Of a stretch of 64,000 bases of DNA, positions 32,880 to 43,688 are shown piece by piece (within the stretch, counting starts at the first letter, position 1; each line of letters starts with the position of its first letter). A program made the translations under genes and the position numbers. The stretch lies in the NCBI GenBank assembly GCA_014155875.1, contig JACEFZ010011090.1:142501-206500 (forward strand), read 5' to 3'. The stretch is from Cepaea nemoralis (taxonomy: Eukaryota > Mollusca > Gastropoda > Stylommatophora > Helicidae). The notes under the pieces are model-generated. The model searched no databases. It saw nothing but the letters and a program-made list of their open reading frames with translations, and was not told the origin of the DNA.

Positions 32880-35460
32880 CAGTAAATATGTTTCACTTCG
32901 CTGCTACTCTCTCGACAAGTACATGTAAGTGTCTGCTGTGCTTCCACTGTGTTCTCTAGACAATATGTTCATGTAAGTGTCTGCTGTGCTTCCACTGTGT
33001 TCTCTAGACAATATGTGTATGTATGTGTCTGTCATACTTCCACTGTTTTCTCTAGACAATATGTTCATGTATGTGTCTGTCATACTTCCACTGTGTTCTC
33101 TAGACAATATGTTCATGTATGTGTCTGTCATACTTCCACTGTGTTCTCTAGACAATATGTTCATGTAAGTGTCTGCTGTGCTTCCACTGTGTTCTCTAGA
33201 CAATATGTTCATGTATGTGTTTGTCATACTTCCACTGTGTTCTCTAGACAATATGTTCATGTAAGTGTCTGCTGTGCTTCCATTGTGTTCTCTAGACAAT
33301 ATGTTCATGTATGTGTCTATCATACCTCCACTGTGTTCTCTAGACAATATGTTCATGTATGTGTCTGTCATAATTCCACTTTGTTCTCTAGACAATATGT
33401 TCATGTATGTGTCTGCCATACTTCCAGTGTGTTCTCTAGACATGTCTATGTATGTGTCTGCCATACTTCCACTGTGTTCTCTAGACATGTCTATGTATGT
33501 GTCTGCCATGCTTCAACTGTGTTCTCTAGACGACATGTATGTGTCTGCCATACTTCCACTGTGTTCTCTAGACAATATGTTCATGTATGTGTCTGCCATA
33601 CTTCCACTGTGTTCTCTAGACGACATGTATGTGTCTGCCATGCTTCCACTGTGTTCTCTAGACGACATGTATGTGTCTGCCATGCTTCCACTGTGTTCTC
33701 TAGACGACATGTATGTGTCTGCCATACTTCCACTGTGTTCTCTAGACGACATGTATGTGTCTGCCATGCTTCCACTGTGTTCTCTAGACGACATGTATGT
33801 GTCTGCCATACTTCCACTGTGTTCTCTAGACATGTGTATGTATGTGTCTGCCATACTTCCACTGTGTTCTCTAGACGGCATGCCATACTTCCACTGTGTT
33901 CTCTAGACGACATGTATGTGTCTGCCATTCTTCCACTGTGTTCTCTAGACGACATGTATGTGTCTGCCATACTTCCACTGTGTTCTCTAGACATGTGTAT
34001 GTATGTGTCTGCCATACTTCCACTGTGTTCTCTAGACATGTGTATGTATGTGTCTGCCATACTTCCACTGTGTTCACTAGACGACATGTATGTGTCTGCC
34101 ATACTTCCACTGTGTTCTCTAGACGACATGTATGTGTCTGCCATTCTTCCACTGTGTTCTCTAGACGACATGTATGTGTCTGCCATACTTCCACTGTGTT
34201 CTCTAGACATGTGTATGTATGTGTCTGCCATACTTCCACTGTGTTCTCTAGACGGCATGTATGTGTCTGCCATACTTCCACTGTGTTCTCTAGACGACAT
34301 GTATGTGTCTGCCATACTTCCACTGTGTTCTCTAGACGACATGTATGTGTCTGCCATACTTCCACTGTGTTCTCTAGACGGCATGTATGTGTCTGCCATA
34401 CTTCCACTGTGTTCTCTAGACATGTGTATGTATGTGTCTGCCATACTTCCACTGTGTTCTCTAGACGGCATGTATGTGTCTGCCATGCTTCCACTGTGTT
34501 CTCTAGACGACATGTATGTGTCTGCCATACTTCCACTGTGTTCTCTAGACGACATGTATGTGTCTGCCATACTTCCACTGTGTTCTCTAGACGACATGTA
34601 TGTGTCTGCCATACTTCCACTGCGTTCTCTAGACGACATGTATGTGTCTGCCATACTTCCACTGTGTTCTCTAGACGACATGTATGTGTCTGCCATACTT
34701 CCACTGTGTTCTCTAGACGACATGTATGTGTCTGCCATACTTCCACTGTGTTCTCTAGACGACATGTATGTGTCTGGCATACTTCCACTGTGTTCTCTAG
34801 ACATGTGTATGTATGTGTCTGCCATACTTCCACTGTGTTCTCTAGACATGTGTATGTATGTGTCTGCCATACTTCCACTGTGTTCTCTAGACGACATGTA
34901 TGTGTCTGCCATACTTCCACTGTGTTCTCTAGACATGTGTATGTATGTGTCTGCCATACTTCCACTGTGTTCTCTAGACGACATGTATGTGTCTGCCATA
35001 CTTCCACTGTGTTCTCTAGACGACATGTATGTGTCTGCCATACTTCCACTGTGTTCTCTAGACGACATGTATGTGTTTGCCATACTTCCACTGTGTTCTC
35101 TAGACGACATGTATGTGTCTGCCATACTTCCACTGTGTTCTCTAGACATGTGTATGTATGTGTCTGCCATACTTCCCCTGTGTTCTCTAGACGACATGTA
35201 TGTGTCTGTCATGCTTCCACTGTGTTCTCTAGACGACATGTATGTGTTTGCCATACATCCACTGTGTTCTCTAGACATGTGTATGTATGTGTCTGCCATG
35301 CTTCCACTGTGTTCTCTAGACGACATGTATGTGTATGCCATACTTCCACTGTGATCTCTAGACGACATGTATGTGTCTGCCACGCTTCCACTGTGTTCAC
35401 TAGACATGTGCATGCATGTGTGCGCCATAATTCCACTATGACCTCTAGACGGCATTTGGT
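32880..35460. repeat. 42/45/48-bp minisatellite
   Basis: About 58 units built on TTCCACTGTGTTCTCTAGAC followed by a variable part. Three length classes differ in the segment after CTAGAC: 48 bp (AATATGTTCATG), 45 bp (ATGTGTATG) and 42 bp (GACATG). The 48-bp class fills the left 500 bp; 42- and 45-bp classes are mixed in the rest. All lengths are multiples of three, so frames up to 801 codons stay open on both strands. None is supported as a protein. Edge units are diverged. Confidence 0.95.
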
Positions 35461-36391
35461 CTGCAGTGACCACTATCTGATCTTTAAGGCCATCATTGTA
35501 TCTCCTATTTAGTCATGCACAGTGTGAGTGTATTGTTGTTGTATCTAGCTAATTCTTCGTTCGTTTTTTTTTCCTTTTAAATTTTCTGTTATTAACGATT
35601 TCACTAAGTCATATGCAGATCTCTATAGCAGTGCAGAGTATGTGCTATGTATGGAAAGAAACACGTCGGAGATGTTCTTTAATAAACTATATAACCAACG
35701 TAAACTGCTGTTGTTGTTGTTGTTGGTGGTGGTAATGGTGGTGGTGGTGTTCTTCACTTATGCCGTAAGGCGTCGTGGTGACGTGTACTTGAAGCTTTAA
35801 CGCCTATGACAATGACCTTTCCTTCAATTTCTTCCTCAATTTTGTGAGCAGTATTTCTATGAAATTTCCAATGGCTTGTTTACCCGTCAAAGGTTCGTTA
35901 CCTACTTAAGACTTTTGTATTTGCTACTCTTATCAAGGACCCGTAATTAGATGGCGTACACGTTAAATCCTTTAACGAGACTCTATTGGGGTTTCCTTAT
36001 CAGTCGAAAGAAGACAAGGTGTCAGTATATGTGGGCAACGGGTTCATTTTACCCCATTGATGACAGGTCGTTGCTACGGTAGAGAGCAACCGCGGGATCA
36101 AATATGTGGTTCAAATGCTTGGTTGATAAGACAATGGTGAGAGATTATGGTTGGACGCCTTTAAGTCCTAATCTCGCCGGATGTGAGGGCCTGTCCGTTA
36201 TTCACCTCATGCAGTGTGGAGGGATGATGATGTTCCGGCAGCATCTGCAGCGTGTCTTGTTCCAGACGTATTGGTGTTCCTTTCCTCTACACAAAACAAG
36301 GTCGGCCGAGGGAGGGATCATGCTATATGGGCAACGCATGTTCTCTAAAGTTGGCCCAATCATTATGCTATGGAAGATTACAAGTCCTGTC
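35461..36391. other. Unassigned spacer with short (GTT)n/(GGT)n
   Basis: No gene recognised. A short (TGT)n/(GGT)n run lies at about 35708-35750. The frame starting at 36104 becomes RTE-A only from about 36392; its first 95 codons resemble nothing I know. Confidence 0.45.
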
Positions 36392-36664
36392 CACAGACAG
36401 GACCTGAGACATTTAGTAGATGCGGTTGTTACACACAGTGAGCAATTAGGGTTAGAATTGAATAGTAAGAAGACACAGATTATGGTCGTCACTGGGAAGA
36501 AGGAAATACCACAATGTCATATGATAGTAAGTGTACATATTCTTAAGCAAGTGAATCGGTACAGTTATCTCGGACCAGTCATAACATCTGATGGGAGATG
36601 CCTTGAAGATATTAGAACAAGAATTGCCATTGCGAAGGTAGCCTTTTGTAAGATGAAAGACCAT
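36392..36664 (+). mobile_element. RTE-A LINE copy 4, part before the nested insertion
   Basis: The plus frame reads DLRHLVDAVVTHSEQLGLE, then NRYSYLG, then TSDGRCLEDIRTRIAIAKVAF, collinear with the RT thumb of RTE-A at 56.4-57.2 kb. It stops at KMKD, where LINE B is inserted; the remainder continues at 38846. It lacks all upstream RT and endonuclease motifs. Confidence 0.92.
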
Positions 36665-36681
36665 CATCTTCTTCTTCTTCT

Positions 36682-37149
36682 TCAGCGTTCCGAGCCATTG
36701 AGGTTCTTTGTTGCAGATACAATCCGTCTCCATTCGTCTCTCTGGTGGACCTTCTCTTGCCAGTTGTTGATTCCAAGTGCTTGTAGGTCTGTACATGTAT
36801 TATCTCTCCAACGCCTTCTTGGTCTACCTCGGGGTCTACGGTCATTTATTTCCTGAGTGTAAGCGAGTTTTGTTTCCCTATTATCTTTCATTCTTTCTAT
36901 ATGCCCCAGCCATTGTAGTCTATTAGCCTTCATGATACCAGTGATTAGCGGGGACTTAAACAGATCATAAATGTCTTTGTTACTTCTTCTTTTCCACTCT
37001 CCACTTTGTGTATCCCTAATGGGTCCAAAGATGCGTCTTAAAATTTTGTTCTCAAAGGTTTGTAACAAGGCTTCGTCTCCTTTCGTTGTACTCCAGGTTT
37101 CAGAGCCATACAGCACAACTAGTGATTTTGGTGTTGCGAGATAGCGCAT
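36682..37149 (-). pseudogene. LINE B C-terminal region
   Basis: 155 residues: YGSETWSTTK, NKILRRIFGPIRD, ANRLQWLGHIERM and RPRGRPRRRWRD, the usual tail of RTE-like ORF2 proteins. It ends just before the (GAA)n tail. The short frame 37324-37100 supplies the preceding thumb segment in a different phase. Confidence 0.85.
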
Positions 37150-37712
37150 GTGATTTTAGTAGATGGTGTAGTGCATAGTATATCTTATTTCCAGAGTTGA
37201 TTCTAGTTTGTATTTCTTCTCTTATGATGTTGGAGCAGTTGAAGATTGTACCCAGGTCTTTGTATGTTTCCGTTCTTTTAATGGTCATATTATCTATTTG
37301 TATGTTGCCAGAGTTTTTAGCCATTCATTCTCTTGAAATTACCATATATTATGTCTTATCTTGGTTGATAACCAGCCCCATCTGTTGGGCTTTTTCCTTT
37401 AAGTGAGTCAATATTTCCAATGTCTTTTGTTCACTTTGCCCTATAATATCTATATCATCTGCATAACCAAGCAGCTTGGATGTTCCTCCAATATTACATT
37501 CCTCCTTTACCTTCCTTACAACTTTCTCTAGAGCCAGATTGAAGAGTAGGGCGATAGTGCATCACCTTGTTTCAAGCCAGATGTTATTTGGAAGGGGTCT
37601 GATTTCCTGCCTTTATATGTTACTATATTATAAGTATCTTCCATGCATAGTCTGGCCTTGGTATTCCAAATTGCTGCATAGCATTCCATAGACTATTCCT
37701 ATGGACATTATC

Positions 37713-38348
37713 CTAAGCCTTTTTAAAATCCACAAAAATGTTATGGAGATCTCTTTTATATTCCCAATTTTTCTCGGCTATTTGTCGTAAGATAAATATC
37801 TGATCTAGTGTTGATCTGTTTTGTCTAAAACCCGCCTGGTAGTCACCTAATATGTCTTCTGAATATGGTTTTAGTCTATTTAGTAATACTGCGGATAGTA
37901 TCTTATAGCTTGTGGACAGTAGTGATATTCCTCTATAATTTCCACATTGGAACTTGTCTCCTTTCTTAAAGATAGGTATCAATAATGACTCTTTCCAGTC
38001 ATGGGGTAATTCTTCAGTCCTCCAGATTGTTATTATTAGTTCGTATAGCTTTAGATGTAATGCATGGCCACCTGCCTTTATAAATTCAGCAGCAATTACA
38101 TCAGTCCCAGTTGCCTTATTGTTTTTAAGTCTTGTGATTACATATAGGATTTCTTCAAATGTAAGTTCTTCAATTTGTGGTTCGCAAGCTAGAACCTCTT
38201 CCTGTGGGAAAATGTTACTTGGAGCTTCACAATTTAGTAATTCAACAAAATATTCTTTCCATGTGTTGCAGACTTCCTCATTGGTATTTATCATATTCCC
38301 ATTTTTGTCTTTTAAACCATATGTGTTTTGTTGGTGCCCTCGTTTCAT
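37713..38348 (-). pseudogene. LINE B reverse transcriptase, N-terminal part
   Basis: 211 residues with the LINE RT sequence order: LKNNKATGTDVIAAE, WKESLLIPIFKKGD, NYRGISLLSTSYKILS, GFRQNRSTLDQIF and VDFKKA ahead of the first catalytic Asp region. The frame then ends at a stop (normally FDxV follows). The catalytic DD box region further on is only in broken frames. Confidence 0.9.
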
Positions 38349-38845
38349 TGACTTCAGTTCTTTAAAAATTTTCTGGATTCATTTTTCTGGTGATTAGTTT
38401 CCATATCTTTGATTATATTACTCATATATTCTCGCTTCTGCTGTCGGACTATTTTTGTAGCCTCTTTACATTCATTTCTATAATGCTCTTCCTTTTGGAT
38501 GTTGTTGATGTCATTTAACCATAAATGTCTGGCATTCTCTTTCCTAATGACTGCTTCTTCACATTTTTGATTGAACCATCTGTTCTTTCTATGCGTGGTT
38601 AACACACCGAGACATTCTTCTACGGTAGATTGAATTGTATTCTTGATGTTCAACCAAGTTTGGTCAACGCTTTCCTCCAAAGGTTTTTGCAGTTTCAAGT
38701 TTACATTTTATTTCATCTGTAAATTTCTCTTTGACTGTAATTTCTTGTAGTTTTTCTCTGTTATGTGTTGGGTGTAATCTTTGTAATTTAGTATAGAAAG
38801 CTCTCTTAAGTTTTATTTTAAATTTTGCTCCAACGAGGAAGTGGT

Positions 38846-39345
38846 ATGAAAAACCATATTGACCAATAAATCGATATCAATTGAAACGAGAAAAAGTGTG
38901 TTGAAGAGCTACATAGAGCCTGTACGTTTGTATGGATGTTAAGCGTTGACAATAAACAGTCACGCTGAAAAACATCTAAAGGCTGTTGAAATGTGGTATC
39001 TGAGGAAAATGCAAAGACTACCACGGAGAGACAGAAAAACCAATGAACAGGTCCTTCAAGAAACAAATGAGGATCGTAAACTGATTAGAGTCATTAGACA
39101 AAGACAGTAAAATTATTTGGGCATGTTATGAGAAAAAATGACTTGGATAACTTGGTGACAACTGACAAGATCGAAGGAAAGAGACCAAGGGAAAGACCGA
39201 GAAGTGCATACTTGAATGGCTTGGCCGCGTGGGCATGGTCAAGACAGGAACACAGAGCTGATCCACGACTCTGGTGATCGAGAGAGATGGCAGAACATGA
39301 CCGCCTACGCTTATCGGCATGGCACATGATGGATGCATGGACAGA
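38846..39345 (+). mobile_element. RTE-A LINE copy 4, part after the nested insertion
   Basis: It resumes with MKNILTNK-like codons, then SIETRKSVLKSYIEPV, MWYLRKMQR and QVLQETNEDRKLIR, and reaches the family's 3' end with a short (ATGG)-type tail near 39330. Multiple stops. Joined with 36392-36664 it forms one older RTE-A insertion into which LINE B later jumped. Confidence 0.9.
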
Positions 39346-39599
39346 TGTACCACGAGTTAATTAAGGGGCCTCGATAGAGTCCCATATTGTTATTTCCCCT
39401 GACTACGTCCCCATGCCGGGATATCAACTCCACGTAGACAGTTGAGATGTGTGGACACGTTATTCTGTTTGCCCATACATGTATGTGTTGCATGGAAGGT
39501 ATGCCCATTGATCAAATGTTTGTTCCATGTCTCCACACAGGTGAGTTGTCGAGTTATGTTCTGCTGTAGATAACGAGAATGTTCTCTATTCTCTCACAG
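39346..39599. other. Possible intron end before the membrane-protein exon
   Basis: No repeat is recognised. The last 20 bases form a strong polypyrimidine tract followed by CACAG, a good 3' splice acceptor at 39599. Confidence 0.5.
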
Positions 39600-40004
39600 T
39601 TTTGCGGTGAAGGAAAGTTCCCACTGTTGGTTGCCGTGAAGAATGCAACTATGACATTCATGCCTCATGAATACATCTCGAATACCACAATGTTTGACAA
39701 TGATACAGATACTGAAGGCACTAACAACACCAGCAATGCTACAGACAACTACTCAAATACCACGTCTCCGGCAGGTGGCGGTGGTACAGATAAAAGTGTG
39801 ACATATAACAACGGGACAGATAACATTGTGAGAGCGAGAGTTTTGACAGACACAACTGAGAAGAAAAGTAACATCCTCAGAAACTTGCTTTATGGATTCC
39901 TAATCATACTAATTCCATTAGTTTGTCTTGCAACGATTTACCTTTGTGGAAGAATGCGACAGCATGTAGGAGAAAGTAATTCGTTTATACAATCAATAGA
40001 ATGA
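39600..40004 (+). CDS. Terminal exon of a putative single-pass membrane glycoprotein
   Basis: From the acceptor CAG at 39597-39599 the frame reads FCGEGKFPLLVAVKNATM and runs 134 codons to a stop at 40004. It holds a threonine- and asparagine-rich stalk with at least six N-glycosylation sequons (NAT, NTT, NTS, NAT, NYS, NTT), a Gly-rich GGGG turn, one hydrophobic segment of about 22 residues (LLYGFLIILIPLVCLATIYLC) with the basic GRMRQ on its inner side, and a 15-residue tail. This fits the last exon of a type I surface protein. There is no start methionine with signal peptide upstream in the window, so earlier exons lie elsewhere or the exon is a stranded remnant. The ATG at 39579 lies inside the polypyrimidine tract and is unlikely to be the start. 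No family recognised. Confidence 0.55.
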   Translation, partial: FCGEGKFPLLVAVKNATMTFMPHEYISNTTMFDNDTDTEGTNNTSNATDNYSNTTSPAGGGGTDKSVTYNNGTDNIVRARVLTDTTEKKSNILRNLLYGFLIILIPLVCLATIYLCGRMRQHVGESNSFIQSIE

Positions 40005-40009
40005 TTCTG

Positions 40010-41760
40010 AATGATAAGAAAACAAGAAAACAATCGTTTGATCATAAAACACTATCATTAGGAATCCAGAAAGCAATCGTTTGATTCCAAAACACTTTGT
40101 TTCTAAATCACATTTTATACAAATGTATCTGATCAGAAAACACAATAATTCTAAAGCATAAGTAAGCACTGCGTTTGATCACAAAAATATAATAATTATA
40201 AATCACAAGAAAGCAATGCGGTTGATCATAAACCTCAGTCTTCTGAATCACAAGATAGCATGCTGTTGATCATAAAACCCAATCATTCTGAATCACAAGA
40301 TAGCATGCTGTTGATCATAAAACCCAATCATTCTGAATCACAAGATAGCATGCTGTTGATCATAAAACCCAATCATTCTGAATCACAAGATAGCATGCTG
40401 TTGATCCTAAAACCCAATCATTCTGAATCACAAGATAGCATGCTGTTGATCATAAAACCCAATCATTCTGAATCACAAGATAGCATGCTGTTGATCATAA
40501 AACCCAATCATTCTGAATCACAAGATAGCATGCTGTTGATCATAAAACCCAATCATTCTGAATCACAAGATAGCATGCTGTTGATCATAAAACCCAATCA
40601 TTCTGAATCACAAGATAGCATGCTGTTGATCATAAAACCCAATCATTCTGAATCACAAGATAGCATGCTGTTGATCATAAGACCCAATCATTCTGAATCA
40701 CAAGATAGCATGCTGTTGATCATAAAACCCAATCATTCTGAATCACAAGATAGCATGCTGTTGATCATAAAACCCAATCATTCTGAATCACAAGATAGCA
40801 TGCTGTTGATCATAAAACCCAATCATTCTGAATCACAAGATAGCGTGCTGTTGATCATAAAACCCAATCATTCTGAATCACAAGATAGCGTGCTGTTGAT
40901 CATAAAACCCAATCATTCTGAATCACAAGATAGCGTGCTGTTGATCATAAAACCCAATCATTCTGAATCACAAGATAGCGTGCTGTTGATCATAAAACCC
41001 AATCATTCTGAATCACAAGATAGCATGCTGTTGATCATAAAACCCAATCATTCTGAATCACAAGATAGCATGCTGTTGATCATAAAACCCAATCATTCTG
41101 AATCACAAGATAGCATGCTGTTGATCATAAAACCCAATCATTCTGAATCACAAGATAGCATGCTGTTGATCATAAAACCCAATAATTCTGAATCACAAGA
41201 TAGCGTGCTGTTGATCATAAAACCCAATCATTCTGAATCACAAGATGGCGTGCTGTTGATCATAAAACCCAATCATTCTGAATCACAAGATAGCATGCTG
41301 TTGATCATAAACCCAATCATTCTGAATCACAAGATAGCATGCTGTTGATCATAAAACCCAATCATTCTGAATCACAAGATAGCATGCTGTTGATCATAAA
41401 ACCCAATCATTCTGAATCACAAGATAGCATGCTGTTGATCATAAAACCCAATCATTCTGAATCACAAGATAGCATGCTGTTGATCATAAACCCAATCATT
41501 CTGAATCACAAGATAGCATGCTGTTGATCATAAAACCCAATCATTCTGAATCATAAGATAGCATGCTGTTGATCATAAAACCTAATCACTCTGAATCACA
41601 AGATAGCATGCTGTTGATAATAAAACTCAATCATTCTGAATCACAAGAAAGCAAAACGATTAACCACAAAACCCAATCATTCTGAATCACAGGAATGCAG
41701 TGCTGTTGATCATAAAACTCAATCATTCTGAATCAAAAGAAAGCAACGCTATTGATCACA
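40010..41760. repeat. 45-bp minisatellite, about 33 homogeneous units plus diverged edges
   Basis: A 45-bp unit (GATCATAAAACCCAATCATT, then CTGAATCACAAGATAGC) repeats from about 40245 to 41640 with almost no variation. Looser copies reach back to 40010, directly behind the exon's stop, and forward to 41760. Since 45 bp is 15 codons, a 362-codon frame (SESQDSMLLIIKPNH repeated) stays open; it has no start context and is judged non-coding. The array could lie in the 3' UTR of the exon: an AATAAA occurs at about 41762. Confidence 0.92.
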
Positions 41761-42409
41761 AAAATAAACCTTTGGGAACAATACGTTAGCAATGTTTATA
41801 GTAATAATATGCAGGCTCAGTCATTATAAAGCAACAAGTTAGTAGTATATACGCTCATTATTGCCTTATATTTTTGTGGAGCACACTTCGTATATATTTC
41901 AACTGTTTATCGATTGCCCTCAGCGATTTGAAATGTATTTTAAGATTTACTATTTTTCTGGCTCTGTCTGGACTATGACGTAAGAAGGGGTAGGTATAAT
42001 CACGTAAGAGGGATGGGGGTGAGCGTTCTTTGATAAACACAACATATAAATTACAACATTGAAAACAACAAAATAAGAATGGAACGATAAAATAGACATA
42101 TTATAATAAAGACAAGTCATTAATATATTGAACATTGCAATTGTATACATTTAAATGTGTAGAGAGGATGTGGTGACATTATGAGGCTGGACTTGCCGCG
42201 TAACATAGAAGTAAGAGAGGGAAGCTATGTGTTGTTTGTATGTATAGATATCTGACCAGTGTTTTTAAAAAAAATAATAATTTTTAGTTCATTAGTGATT
42301 AAAGTATGGCTGTGTCACATTTTCTAACTCATCAAATTATCGTTATCTTCTTGCTTTCAGACCGCCAAGTTTGTTGTTATTTATGTAATTGTTGCTAATA
42401 GTTTTACAT
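41761..42409. other. Unassigned AT-rich spacer
   Basis: It contains an AATAAA at its left edge and nothing else recognisable. The short frames on the minus strand have no motif. Confidence 0.4.
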
Positions 42410-43155
42410 GTATGCTTCATCATGTATATTAGATATATTAGATCTTGGATATAACAACTGGCACAACATGGGGCCTAGACAACGTCACAACAGAAAATAT
42501 CAATGCCTAAGAAGAATATGGAATAGACCAGGTCACCAGACTGCCGAACACAAGATGGAGGTTCAGAATGCTCTTAACCGTATGAAAACTGGCAAGACCC
42601 CCGAAATATAAAAGATATTGAAGGAATCAACATTGAGGGACGATGCATCAATAACATTAAATATGCAGATGGTACAGTCTTGATTGCAGACAATAAACAG
42701 TTGATGCGGTTGTTGCACACAGTGAACAACTAGGGTTAGAATTGAATTATAAGAAGACAAAGATTATGGGCGTCACTAGGAAGGAAGAAATACCACAATG
42801 TAATATGCAAGTAAATGGACTTATTCTTAAAAACGTGAATCGGTACAGCTATCTCCGAACAGTCATAATATCTGATAGGAGATGCCTTGAAGAGATTAGA
42901 AAACGAATTGCCATTGCGAAGGTAGCCTTTTGCAAGGTGAAAAACATACTACCCAATACAATAGATATCAACTGAAACGAGAAAAAGAGTGTTGAAGTGC
43001 TACATACAACCTGCACTTTTATATGGATATGAAGCGTGGAAAATGAGCAGACAAGACGAAAAACAGCTGATGGCTGTGGAAATGTGGTTTCTGAGGAAAA
43101 TGCAAATACCGTGGACAGACAGAAAAACGAATGAACGAGTCCTTCCCAAGGAATA
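42410..43155 (+). mobile_element. RTE-A LINE copy 5, internally deleted
   Basis: The plus frames read KMEVQNALNRMKTGKTP (RT motif before KAPG), then jump to GINI-GR-INNIKYADG (the YADD box, second Asp changed to Gly), then KKTKIMGVTRKEE and RCLEEIRKRIAIAKVAF. About 1 kb of the palm is missing. Many stops. It ends near ERVLP without the usual 3' end, so it is truncated at both ends. Confidence 0.85.
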
Positions 43156-43365
43156 GACCAGGTTTCTATGTGTTTCCCATCACTTTACCTAGATCATGTA
43201 TGGCTCCACGAATACCGCTTGTGTACGGCGGTGGCCACACCTTGGGCAACAGTCATGGCTGGCTGGCTAAACTACATGAGTGATGTAGGGGTAATGTCTT
43301 ACTAACCTGGGTGGGAATGTCCATCCCTAGTACACAAAAGACTGGGACGGTGAGCAAGGGGGATT
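43156..43365. other. Unassigned spacer
   Basis: No recognised feature between the RTE-A relic and the CR1 3' end. Confidence 0.4.
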
Positions 43366-43688
43366 ATAATAATAATAATAATAATAATAAGTCTTTATTT
43401 TCAAAGGGTTAAGAATTGGGCACGCAGGCCCGTCTGACATTCTGCCCTTCTTCTCTATTTCCTCTCATACATTCTTTCATTCAACATCACTTATGAAGCA
43501 ACTTTTGACAACAAAAGAACATTAAAACGCATGAAAAATAATCAATAACAAATGACTCACTGAGGCAGTTTTTAACATGGGCATTATGAATACCTAAGGA
43601 GGGTGTAACGTGCCATACATAAGGGAATGTTTTTTGGCTAGTTGTCGTTTGAGATAAGTTACCATTATTGTCTTTTTTGTGTTGTTTG

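Larger units (their letters stand above)
36665..38845 (-). mobile_element. LINE B, 5'-truncated, nested in RTE-A
   Basis: A 2,181-bp minus-strand LINE flanked by ATGAAAGACCAT (36653-36664) and ATGAAAAACCAT (38846-38857), a 12-bp target duplication with one mismatch. It starts inside the end of the endonuclease (VGAKFKIKLK), continues with a linker (38698-38354), RT fingers and palm (38348-37713), thumb (37324-37100) and C-terminal region (37149-36682), and ends with (GAA)n. Several stops and frameshifts. The RTE-like architecture has no RNase H. A second, fragmentary copy lies at the right window edge. Confidence 0.93.

Noticed and set aside
32949..35512. Frames of 801, 630, 538 and 420 codons with Cys/His-rich or SREHSGSMADTYM repeats
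   Set aside because: All overlap in different phases and both strands of one minisatellite with unit lengths divisible by three. They cannot all be genes, and none has supporting signals.
39579..39599. Start codon ATG at 39579 as the beginning of the membrane protein
   Set aside because: It falls in the polypyrimidine tract of a good splice acceptor and would give no signal peptide for a protein with a glycosylated outer domain.
40260..41348. A 362-codon frame of repeated 15-residue units as a structural protein
   Set aside because: It is a product of the 45-bp unit. Neighbouring diverged units contain stops in that phase, and two single-base deletions shift it without compensation.
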